This document shows, in pieces, positions 1-7,038 of a stretch of 31,054 nt of DNA. The number at the start of each line of letters is the position of its first letter. Position 1 is the first letter of the stretch. The notes under the pieces were generated by a model that saw only the letters and a list, made by a program, of their open reading frames with translations, did no database searches and had not been told where the DNA came from. The DNA is from Pseudomonadota bacterium. GTDB taxonomy: Bacteria; Pseudomonadota; Alphaproteobacteria; Rhizobiales; Devosiaceae. The translations under genes and the position numbers were made by a program. The DNA lies in the NCBI GenBank assembly GCA_023430705.1, contig JAEYZJ010000202.1, positions 1 through 31,054 on the forward strand. The letters are read 5' to 3'.

Positions 1-1
1 G

Positions 2-1183
2 GAGGGCATGGAGGTGATCGTCACCGGGCGCATGACCACCTTCCCGCGCTCGTCGAAATACCAGATCGTCATCGAGCAGCTCGAACCGGCCGGCGCCAGC
101 GCGCTGATGGCGCTGCTCGAGGAGCGCCGCCGCAAGCTGGCGGCCGAGGGGCTCTTTGCCGCCGAGCGCAAGCGCGAGTTGCCGTATCTGCCGCGTACCA
201 TCGGCGTCATCACCTCGCCCACCGGCGCGGTGATCCGCGACATCCTCCATCGCATCACCGACCGTTTCCCCAGCCACGTCATCGTCTGGCCCGTCCGCGT
301 GCAGGGCGAGACGGCCGCCGCCGAGGTGACCGCCGCCATAGCCGGCTTCAACGCCTTGCAGCCCGATGCTCCGATTCCGCGCCCCGACGTCCTGATCGTC
401 GCCCGTGGCGGCGGTTCCATCGAGGACCTCTGGGGCTTCAACGAGGAGATCGTCGTCCGTGCGGTCGCAGTGAGCCGCATCCCGGTGATCACCGCCGTCG
501 GCCACGAGACCGACACGACGCTCGTCGATTACGCTTCCGATCACCGCGCCCCGACCCCGACCGCAGCGGCCGAAGCGGCGGTGCCGGTGCGGGCCGACCT
601 CATCGGCTATGTCGACGAGATCGGCGCCCGCCAGCGCCACGCCATGCGCCGCGCCGCCTCGAACTATCGCGACCGGCTCCGCGCCGCCACTGCCGGCCTG
701 CCGCGCCCGCTCGATCTTGTCGCCTCCTCGCGTCAGCGGCTCGATCACGCCGCCTCCAACCTAGCGGCCGCGCTCCGTCATACCGGCCAGCGCAAGCGCA
801 TCGCCTTCGAGCGGCTGTCCGGCCGGCTGTCGCCCAATACGCTGCGCGCCGAGGTGAAGAACCTGTCGAGCCGCCTCGCCCCCTGCGTCGACCGGCTGCA
901 GCCGTCCATGCACCGGCTCATCGATCAGCGCCGCCAGCGCCTCGCTGCCGCCTCCAAGCTGCTCGACGCGGTGAGCTACAAGAACATCCTCGATCGCGGC
1001 TTCGCCGTCGTCACCGATCCCGACGGTCGCATCGTCAAGCACACCGAGCAGGTCCGGCCCGGCGAGGCGCTGCACGTCCAGGTCTCCGACGGCACCATCG
1101 GCGTCACCGTCGGCGGCGCTCCCGGCACCCGCAAGCGCATCAAGCCGCCACCCGACGAAGACAACCAGGGCAACCTGTTCTGA
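2..1183 (+). CDS. xseA: Exodeoxyribonuclease VII large subunit (5' end off window)
   Basis: This is the catalytic large subunit of exonuclease VII, which degrades single-stranded DNA to oligonucleotides together with XseB. The frame is open to the left edge, so the first ATG at base 8 is internal and the true start lies upstream. About 393 residues are visible. The end of the N-terminal OB-fold is followed by the conserved catalytic block: YLPRTIGVITSPTGAVIRD, then VARGGGSIEDLWGFNEE, then AVGHETDTTLVDYASD with RAPTPTAAAE. A long helical, coiled-coil-rich middle follows, then a C-terminal segment with the family's typical 'ILDRGFAVV' motif. The DUF2093 gene downstream is its usual companion in rhizobia-like bacteria. 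Identification is secure; only the N-terminus is missing. Confidence 0.96.
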   Translation, partial: EGMEVIVTGRMTTFPRSSKYQIVIEQLEPAGASALMALLEERRRKLAAEGLFAAERKRELPYLPRTIGVITSPTGAVIRDILHRITDRFPSHVIVWPVRVQGETAAAEVTAAIAGFNALQPDAPIPRPDVLIVARGGGSIEDLWGFNEEIVVRAVAVSRIPVITAVGHETDTTLVDYASDHRAPTPTAAAEAAVPVRADLIGYVDEIGARQRHAMRRAASNYRDRLRAATAGLPRPLDLVASSRQRLDHAASNLAAALRHTGQRKRIAFERLSGRLSPNTLRAEVKNLSSRLAPCVDRLQPSMHRLIDQRRQRLAAASKLLDAVSYKNILDRGFAVVTDPDGRIVKHTEQVRPGEALHVQVSDGTIGVTVGGAPGTRKRIKPPPDEDNQGNLF

Positions 1184-1187
1184 AGCC

Positions 1188-1209
1188 GGGGCGCTCCCAA
1201 AACCGCCCC
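1188..1209 (+). terminator. Weak hairpin after xseA
   Basis: Five bases after the xseA stop, GGGGCG (1188-1193) pairs with CGCCCC (1204-1209) around a 10-base loop. No T-tract follows, so it could be a 3'-end stabilising hairpin rather than an intrinsic terminator. Confidence 0.3.
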
Positions 1210-1310
1210 AAAGCCAGGCCATGCTCTTTCATGCCGGTTCAGAAACCGTTCATCGGTGTGGCAAACCTGCGGTGTTTTCAAGGCAACGGACCTGGCCTAT
1301 AGGTGTCGGC

Positions 1311-1535
1311 ATGAACATCTTCGACAAGAGCTTCAGCCCCTCGGAGGCACAGGTGCGGTATCTGGACGCCGACTATGTCGTCGTGCGTCCGGGCAGTTTC
1401 GTGCGCTGCGCCATCACCGGCGTCCCCATCCCGCTGGACGAACTGAGCTACTGGAACGTCGACCGGCAAGAGCCCTATGCCAACGCCCAGGCCGCCTACG
1501 AGGCGTACCGGCGTCACGGCATCCCTAAGGCATAA
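1311..1535 (+). CDS. DUF2093 family small protein
   Basis: A 74-residue protein of unknown function, recognised as DUF2093 from its small size, the sequence around AQVRYLDADYVVVRPGSF and C-A-I-T-G-V-P-I-P-L-D-E-L-S-Y-W-N-V, and its place after xseA. The AITGVPIPLDEL segment with its cysteine resembles a short beta-hairpin domain; no signal peptide or membrane segment is visible. The ATG at 1311 has an AGGTG ribosome-binding site five bases upstream, and the frame upstream of it is not protein-like. Its last 11 bases overlap the 3' end of the convergent membrane glycosyltransferase gene. The family has no established role that I know of. Confidence 0.8.
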   Translation: MNIFDKSFSPSEAQVRYLDADYVVVRPGSFVRCAITGVPIPLDELSYWNVDRQEPYANAQAAYEAYRRHGIPKA

Positions 1536-3018
1536 AACCATTGCCGATCAATAGCTTGAGTGGAATGGCGGCCCGCCCGGCCTTGCTGAGGTCGATCTCC
1601 TCGACGCCTTCTATGCTCTCGAATGGCCACGTCGTCCCGTCGATCCGCTGCGGCGTGTCGATCACGATTCCGGTCCACCCGGCATAGCGTTCGGGCGGGT
1701 TCAGCCAGCTGAACTGTCGGGCATCGCTGCACAGGCAGAGCACCGGGATTTCCCTCCCGAAAACCGCATTCAGCTGCCCCGCCCGGATCCAGCTGGAACT
1801 GGCGATGAAAGTTTCCGGCCCCAGCAGCCCCCGTGCCTCCAGTTCGGGCCGGAGCTGCTGCCACGACACCAGCGGGTCGGTCGGATCCCCGATCGAGCGG
1901 AACATCGGGTCGAACGTCCCCCAGCGCGCCTGCGGCGCCGCAATCGCGATCACTGCGACGAGCAGGATCGCCGTAGCCGCCGCCACGATCCGTGCGGCCC
2001 TCCGCACCCGCGGCCCGGCCTCGGCCAGCAGTTCGCCGGCGAGCGGCAGCGCGAACAGCCATCCCGGCATCTGCCAGTGCGCCAGTCCCCGGCCGAACAG
2101 GGTGAGGCCGGTGAATATCGCGATCGGCAGGATGGCGAGGCAGGCGAGCAGCCAGCGCGGCGCGTTGGCCGGTCCGTCGCGCAGCGCACGAACCAGCCCC
2201 CAGGCGAGAGGCACGAAAATCCAGGGCAGCAGGTAAGCGGCCTGCAGCGCCAGCGATTCCAGCGGTCCGAGCCAGCGGATATCGCCGCCGATCCCGCTGC
2301 GGCCGGACTGGAAGCCGAACGACACCCAGCCGTTCTGCGCGTTCCAGACCAGCACCGGTACGAAGCACAGCCCCGCGATCGCTGCGGCGAGCCACGGCCC
2401 GGGCGTCGCCAACTGCCGCCGCCCCTCCACCGTCGTCGCGAGGAACAGCAGCACCCCCAGGATCAGCAGCGCGCCATGGTACTTGGAAAGAAGCGCAAGC
2501 CCCGCGAGCAGCCCGACAACGGCCCAGAGCGCCGGCCGGCCTCCGTCGAGCACGATGCGGGCCACCAGCAGCGCGGTGCCGAGCGACGCTGCAATCAGCG
2601 GGCCGTCCGGCAGGACCAGTGTCAGGTGCACCACGCCGAACACCGGTGCGAGCGTCAGCAGCACCAGCGCCCAGAGCCCCGGCCGCGGGCCGAACAGCAC
2701 GGTCCCGAGTCGGTAGACCAGCCACGAGGAGAGGGCGCCCAGTGCAATGAACGGCAGCCTGAGCACGAAAATATCATCGGTCCCGGTGACGCGGGCCCAG
2801 AGCCCGGTCAACCACAGGTGAAGTGGCGGGTGATCGAAATAGCTCAGTGAGAATTGGCGAGCGATGCCAATGCTGTAGGCCTCGTCTACGCCGGCTGGAA
2901 GCACGGCGGCGAAGCCGATGCGCAACACCGTTGCCAGCGCGATCAGACCAACAGCGAACCGGTCCAAGTCTTTGATTTCCCGAGCGATGCGGATAAGGGA
3001 AAACGCGGTCTCGCGCAT
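1525..3018 (-). CDS. ArnT/PMT-like membrane glycosyltransferase (family 39/83)
   Basis: A 497-residue polytopic membrane protein of the dolichyl-phosphate-mannose mannosyltransferase/ArnT superfamily. These enzymes transfer a sugar from a polyprenyl-phosphate carrier onto lipid A or another envelope acceptor at the periplasmic face. Supporting features are the first-loop motif GVDEAYS...FDHPPLHLW (the acidic DE and the DHPP are family hallmarks), at least ten hydrophobic segments between about residues 20 and 365, and a C-terminal soluble domain of about 120 residues. ATG start at 3018. Only 55 bp separate it from the divergent GT2-like gene, so the two may share a promoter region. It lies next to the Kdo operon and other glycosyltransferases, which fits envelope glycan decoration. 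The exact donor and acceptor cannot be read from the sequence. Confidence 0.8.
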   Translation of the reverse strand: MRETAFSLIRIAREIKDLDRFAVGLIALATVLRIGFAAVLPAGVDEAYSIGIARQFSLSYFDHPPLHLWLTGLWARVTGTDDIFVLRLPFIALGALSSWLVYRLGTVLFGPRPGLWALVLLTLAPVFGVVHLTLVLPDGPLIAASLGTALLVARIVLDGGRPALWAVVGLLAGLALLSKYHGALLILGVLLFLATTVEGRRQLATPGPWLAAAIAGLCFVPVLVWNAQNGWVSFGFQSGRSGIGGDIRWLGPLESLALQAAYLLPWIFVPLAWGLVRALRDGPANAPRWLLACLAILPIAIFTGLTLFGRGLAHWQMPGWLFALPLAGELLAEAGPRVRRAARIVAAATAILLVAVIAIAAPQARWGTFDPMFRSIGDPTDPLVSWQQLRPELEARGLLGPETFIASSSWIRAGQLNAVFGREIPVLCLCSDARQFSWLNPPERYAGWTGIVIDTPQRIDGTTWPFESIEGVEEIDLSKAGRAAIPLKLLIGNGFMP

Positions 3019-3073
3019 GCTGCTGCCTTGTGCATTCGGACTGCGCTAACAGTCACCAGGTCGGACTTAACGC

Positions 3074-4009
3074 TTGAACGTAGAAGTATCGGAATATCGG
3101 TTTGAGCCCGCGCATTTGGCGGTGGCCGAGCGCAAGCCGGGGATTAGCGCCTTCATGCGCATCAGGGATGGCGCCTTCTCGCTCGAAGCAGCTGTGCGCA
3201 GCCATATAGGGCACTTCGACGAGATCGTCGCCGTATACAATCGCTGCACCGACGCCACCCCCGAGATCCTGGGCAAGCTCCGGCAGGAGTATGGCGAAAG
3301 ACTGAGGGTCTTCCACTATCTTCCGCCGGTCTATCCGCCCGGGTCCGATGGACACGCCAGGGAACCGGCGGATTCTCCGCAGAGCCTCGTCAACTACTAC
3401 AACTTCGCCCTGACCCGGACGCGCTTCTCCCACGTCACCAAGCTCGATGACGACCACATCGCCATGGGCGACGCGACCGCCCGCATGGTGGCCGACGTCC
3501 GCGCCGGGCGCGCGGCTCGCAACGAGATGGCCTGTTTCTCGGGCGTCAACCTCGCCCGCGACCCCGACGGCAGGCTGGGTGTCCTCCGGCGCGAACGCTT
3601 TTCCGGATCGGGCGACATCGGGATATTCCCTGTTACCGAGCGCACCCACTTCGTCCATGACCGCCGCTTCGAAGTCTTGCGGCTCGACGGCATGCGCCGG
3701 CGCTTCCACTCCTTCGTCTACTGGCACCTGAAATACCTCAAGCCCGAGTTCGGCTTCGCCAACTACGACCTCCACGACAATCCCCAGAGCCGCTACGCAC
3801 GCCGGCTCGAGGCACTGCGCTCCGACCTGTCCGTGATCGGAGTCGACGAGCTCGCGCGGATCGAGGGGCGGCGGGCGCGTCTTGCCCTCACCGAGCGCCA
3901 GCGCCTCATCGCGGCCCGCTCGCGCGAGGCGGCGCGGGTCTTTGCCGGACGCTCCGTGGAAGAGCTCGGCGCGGCGGACCATCACCTGCGGGCGTTCATC
4001 ACGGCGTGA
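3074..4009 (+). CDS. Glycosyltransferase family 2-like protein
   Basis: A 311-residue soluble protein with a GT-A-like start: ISAFMRIRDG, then a helix and FDEIVAVYNRCTDATPEIL, as in family 2 enzymes where the strand carries the nucleotide-sugar contacts. LDDDH (residues about 128-132, within VTKLDDDHIAMGD) is the likely DXD metal site. The C-terminal half does not match a family I can name. The start is set at TTG 3074 because the frame already looks family-like before the first ATG (3154), which would cut into the core; TTG 3116 and GTG 3122 are alternatives. An AGGTCGGA stretch upstream may be the ribosome-binding site. Its 3' end overlaps the convergent next gene by 11 bp. Confidence 0.7.
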   Translation: MNVEVSEYRFEPAHLAVAERKPGISAFMRIRDGAFSLEAAVRSHIGHFDEIVAVYNRCTDATPEILGKLRQEYGERLRVFHYLPPVYPPGSDGHAREPADSPQSLVNYYNFALTRTRFSHVTKLDDDHIAMGDATARMVADVRAGRAARNEMACFSGVNLARDPDGRLGVLRRERFSGSGDIGIFPVTERTHFVHDRRFEVLRLDGMRRRFHSFVYWHLKYLKPEFGFANYDLHDNPQSRYARRLEALRSDLSVIGVDELARIEGRRARLALTERQRLIAARSREAARVFAGRSVEELGAADHHLRAFITA

Positions 4010-4778
4010 TGCCGTAGCGGTTCATCAGTTCGGTCATGATCGAGCCAGGGGGCGGCAACCGGTCGCGAAAGGGCCCGAGCTTCTCGTTCCAGAGATGGAT
4101 CGCGAGCGTGCGCTCGGTTACCACGTCGGCCAGCCTCAGCGCCGGGTCCCACTGCATCTCGGCCTGCCGCGGATGCAGCGGGTAGAACACCTCGGCCGGC
4201 TGCGCCGCCTCCGTCAGTCCATGGTCGCGCGCCAGCGCCGTGATCGCCTTCGGCCCCAGCGCTCCGCGCGGCAGCTGCGACGGACGCACCTCCACCCCGA
4301 ACCATGACCGGATATGGGCCCGCGGCGCCTTGTGGAACGGCACCCAGGCCGGCACGCCGCCCCGCGCCGCCGCCCGCCAGTCGGCCAGCAGCGGCAGCTC
4401 GGGATCGAGCTTCAGCACGGCATTGTTGAGGTAGCGGTCCGACTCGCGTCCGGCGATGAACGGGCCGTCGAGCGCGATGGGCCGCCAGCACACCACGTCG
4501 CTGTCGACCCAGAGGCCGAGGCCCCGCGCCTGCAGTTCGAGCCGGAAGATGTTGGCGGCGAGCGCATAGGATCCGCTCGGGTAGCGGTTGGCATCGGCCG
4601 CGACGCGCGGCATTACCGCTTCCGCGTCGCGGACCTCGACGCCCGCCGGCACGCCCGTGACGGAGCCGTAGGTGTAGAGCGCCATGGGGTGCCCATGCGC
4701 CACGAACGAAGCAAGGCTCAGGCGCTCGATCGTCCCCAGCCGCTCGCCGATCCAGAGGCTGACGATCTGCTGCAGCAC
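3999..4778 (-). CDS. DXD-motif glycosyltransferase (Lgt5/capsule type)
   Basis: A 259-residue cytosolic glycosyltransferase of the DXD sugar-binding type, related to alpha-1,4-galactosyl/glucosaminyl transferases. The signature is the segment AANIFRLELQARGLGLWVDSDVVCWRPI, with the metal-binding D92-S-D94. A His/Trp-rich C-terminal part (AIHLWNEKLG) also matches this group, where HxW near the end is typical. It starts at GTG 4778, six bases after the kdsA stop, and is the last gene of the kdsD-kdsB-phosphatase-kdsA operon; no ATG occurs before residue 32. The position suggests it adds a sugar to the Kdo-containing glycan, but acceptor and donor are unknown. Confidence 0.7.
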   Translation of the reverse strand: MLQQIVSLWIGERLGTIERLSLASFVAHGHPMALYTYGSVTGVPAGVEVRDAEAVMPRVAADANRYPSGSYALAANIFRLELQARGLGLWVDSDVVCWRPIALDGPFIAGRESDRYLNNAVLKLDPELPLLADWRAAARGGVPAWVPFHKAPRAHIRSWFGVEVRPSQLPRGALGPKAITALARDHGLTEAAQPAEVFYPLHPRQAEMQWDPALRLADVVTERTLAIHLWNEKLGPFRDRLPPPGSIMTELMNRYGITP

Positions 4779-4784
4779 GGTGCG

Positions 4785-5618
4785 TCAGCGCGCCTTGGCG
4801 ATGGCGTCGAGCTGCTTCAGTTCGGCCACGAGGTTCTCGATCTCGCCGAGCGGGATCATGTTCGCGCCATCCGACGGTGCGTTGTCGGGATCCTCGTGCG
4901 TCTCGATGAAGACGCCCGCGACGCCCACGGCCACCGCGGCCCGGGCCAGCACCGGTGCATACTGCCGCTCGCCGCCCGAGGAGTCGCCGCGTCCGCCGGG
5001 CTGCTGCACCGAATGCGTGGCATCGAAGATCACCGGCTTGCCCGTCTCGGCCATGATGACGAGGCCGCGCATGTCGACCACCAGCGTGTTGTAGCCAAAG
5101 CTCGTGCCGCGCTCGGTCAGCAGCACGCCCGACGCCCCGGCGCGATCCAGCTTGTTCGCGACGTTCTTCATGTCCCATGGGGCAAGGAACTGACCCTTCT
5201 TGACGTTGACCACCTTGCCGGTCGCGGCGGCGGCGACCAGCAGGTCCGTCTGGCGGCTGAGGAAGGCGGGAATCTGGAGGATGTCGGCCACCTCGGCCAC
5301 GGGCGCGCATTGCTCGCGCTCGTGGACGTCGGTGGTGATGGGCAGTCCGGTCGCCGCCTTCACGTCCGCAAGGATTTGCAGAGCCTCGTCCAGCCCGAGC
5401 CCGCGGAAGCTGCTGGCGCTGGTCCGGTTGGCCTTGTCGAAGGAGGACTTGTAGACGAGCGGAATGCGCTGCCGTTCGGCCATGCCCGCGAGGAAGTCGG
5501 CGGTCTTCAGCGCATGGTCGCGGCTTTCGATCACGCATGGGCCGAGGATGAAGGCGAGCGGCAGCCCGCTGCCGAACTCCACCCGCTTGCCGCCCTCTGC
5601 TTCGATGAGCACCTGCAT
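4785..5618 (-). CDS. kdsA: 3-deoxy-8-phosphooctulonate synthase
   Basis: KdsA condenses D-arabinose 5-phosphate with phosphoenolpyruvate to Kdo-8-phosphate. The 277-residue product is full length. Motifs include GPCVIESRDHALKTA (residues 26-40), the VYKSSFDKANRTS phosphate site, TDVHE, VNVKKGQFLAPWDM, and DATHSVQQPGG. Cys28 in GPCVIES is the residue that marks the metal-dependent class; the E. coli metal-independent enzyme has Asn in the equivalent position (family knowledge). The ATG at 5618 shares one base with the upstream phosphatase stop (TGATG), so the two are translationally coupled; an upstream reading in the same frame is an artefact. Many rhizobia-like genomes keep kdsA near pyrG and eno, so its place in a dedicated Kdo operon is of interest. 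Confidence 0.95.
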   Translation of the reverse strand: MQVLIEAEGGKRVEFGSGLPLAFILGPCVIESRDHALKTADFLAGMAERQRIPLVYKSSFDKANRTSASSFRGLGLDEALQILADVKAATGLPITTDVHEREQCAPVAEVADILQIPAFLSRQTDLLVAAAATGKVVNVKKGQFLAPWDMKNVANKLDRAGASGVLLTERGTSFGYNTLVVDMRGLVIMAETGKPVIFDATHSVQQPGGRGDSSGGERQYAPVLARAAVAVGVAGVFIETHEDPDNAPSDGANMIPLGEIENLVAELKQLDAIAKAR

Positions 5619-6223
5619 CAGAACAATCCCCTGTCGCCGGGTTCGCCCGGCCTTACGTCCCAGCCGGCCAGTCGCGCGCGGCTTCCATGGATCTCGATGA
5701 CGCCGTAGCTGCCGGTCCGCAGCCTGGCTGCGCCGTCGTCGCCCATCAGCCCCAGTGCCGCAAGGGCAAATCGTGCCGCACCGTTGCTCGTGACGCAGAG
5801 GATGGTTCCGTCCGCCGCCAGCGCCAGTTCGCGCCACGCGGGTATCCGCCATTCGGCGCCTGTTTCCCAGCCCGGCGGCGCGACCAGCGCGCGTTCCCAG
5901 TTCTCGAGTGCCTCGCGGCCGATCCGCGCGACCACGGCATCCTCGGGCTGGTTCTCGTCCGGCCCGTGGTCGATCTCGGTGAGGAAGGCGGCCGTCTCGG
6001 GCTCCTTGTCGACGATCTCGCTCGCCGTGTGCCGGGTGCGCAGCAAGGGCCCGCTCAGCACGCGGTCGAAGGCCACGCGGTTCCGCGCGAAGTGAAAGCC
6101 GAGGGCGCGCGCCTGCTCGATGCCGGCCCCGGTCAGCGGCAAGTCGGTGCGCGCGCCGATGCGGCGGGGCGTCTCGCCCGCCTCGAACGTGTTGCCGTGC
6201 CTGACGATAACCAGCCGCGTCAT
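5618..6223 (-). CDS. Histidine phosphatase family protein in the Kdo operon
   Basis: A 201-residue phosphoglycerate-mutase-fold protein. The N-terminal catalytic motif is present as VRHGN (R8-H9-G10), with a second Arg in LSGPLLRTRHTA (R62) and an acidic residue in LTEIDHG (E83). Where the family normally has the second catalytic histidine (S-H-G), this protein has TSNG, with N147 in its place. The gene sits between kdsB and kdsA and is coupled to both: ATGA with kdsB (6220-6223), TGATG with kdsA. That is the place in the pathway of the Kdo-8-phosphate phosphatase KdsC, a HAD-family enzyme not seen in this window. It may therefore be a replacement phosphatase (inference); it could also be a weakly active or regulatory member. 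The fold call is firm, the function is not. Confidence 0.8.
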   Translation of the reverse strand: MTRLVIVRHGNTFEAGETPRRIGARTDLPLTGAGIEQARALGFHFARNRVAFDRVLSGPLLRTRHTASEIVDKEPETAAFLTEIDHGPDENQPEDAVVARIGREALENWERALVAPPGWETGAEWRIPAWRELALAADGTILCVTSNGAARFALAALGLMGDDGAARLRTGSYGVIEIHGSRARLAGWDVRPGEPGDRGLF

Positions 6224-7038
6224 GTGCGCCAGTCGAGGAAGGGATCGCCGAACTCGGCCACCAGCCGCTCCGCCCGCTCGACGTCCGCCGGGCTGTCGAC
6301 CCCGCTCATGGTGATGCGGGCAGGGGGCACGATGACGGCCCGCACGTCGAGCCCGAGTTCGATCAGCCGGAGTTGTTCGAGCCCCTCCAGCACTTCGTAA
6401 TGCGAGGCCGGGGCCGCCTCGAAGGCCTCGAGCGCCCCGGTGCGGTAGCAGTAGAGCCCGATATGCTGCAGCACCGGCGACAGCGGCACCTTCTGGCGCA
6501 GGTCGGCTTCGTTGCGCATGAACGGCAGGACCCGCTTGGAAAACCACAGCGCCCGGCCGTCCGCCGCGCGGATGCAGGTTGTGCCGCTCGCTGGCGCCGC
6601 TTCCTTGTGCAGCACCAGCGCATCGAGCCGCGGCCAGTCGAGCTCGACCACGGGTGTCGTCACGTCCGCTCGCGAGGCGCGGGCATGGCGTACGATCTCG
6701 ACGATATGGTCGGGCGCGGTGAAGGGTGCATCGCCCTGCAGGTTGACCACCAGCTCGGCGGGCCGGCCGCTGGCCTTGAATGCCGCCAGTGCACGCCCGG
6801 ACCCCGAGGTGATCTCGGGCGAGGTCATCACCGCGTCGAGGCCCAACTCGCCGGCCTTGGCGAGGATGCGCTCGTCGTCGGTCGCGACCAGGACATGGGC
6901 ATCGCCCAGCTTGCGGGCCGCGACCATGGCGATCCCCGCCACCCGCTCGAGCAGCAGTCGCCCCGCGATCGGGTGCAGCGGCTTGCCCGGCAGCCGCGTC
7001 GAGCCATAGCGGGCAGGAATGACGATGAGGTCGGTCAC
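6220..7038 (-). CDS. kdsB: 3-deoxy-manno-octulosonate cytidylyltransferase, divergent
   Basis: This enzyme activates Kdo with CTP to CMP-Kdo in the cytosol. The 272-residue product opens with the nucleotide-binding motif VIPARYGSTRLPGKPL (residues 6-21), followed by HVLVATDDERI, and the LQHIGLYCYRTGALEAFE and LEGLEQLRLIE segments typical of KdsB. It deviates at two canonical sites: SGTDR reads SGSGR (78-82) and QGDEP reads QGDAP (101-105). A segment around residues 135-160 also differs from the E. coli-type protein. The start is GTG 7038, sharing one base with the TAG of kdsD, consistent with the coupled operon. It could be a KdsB subfamily acting on a Kdo variant. Family assignment is strong; substrate is assumed. 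Confidence 0.88.
   Translation of the reverse strand: MTDLIVIPARYGSTRLPGKPLHPIAGRLLLERVAGIAMVAARKLGDAHVLVATDDERILAKAGELGLDAVMTSPEITSGSGRALAAFKASGRPAELVVNLQGDAPFTAPDHIVEIVRHARASRADVTTPVVELDWPRLDALVLHKEAAPASGTTCIRAADGRALWFSKRVLPFMRNEADLRQKVPLSPVLQHIGLYCYRTGALEAFEAAPASHYEVLEGLEQLRLIELGLDVRAVIVPPARITMSGVDSPADVERAERLVAEFGDPFLDWRT

Noticed and set aside
5619..5852. An upstream in-frame extension of kdsA
   Set aside because: It overlaps the phosphatase gene in another frame; the ATG at 5618 gives the normal KdsA start and a TGATG junction.
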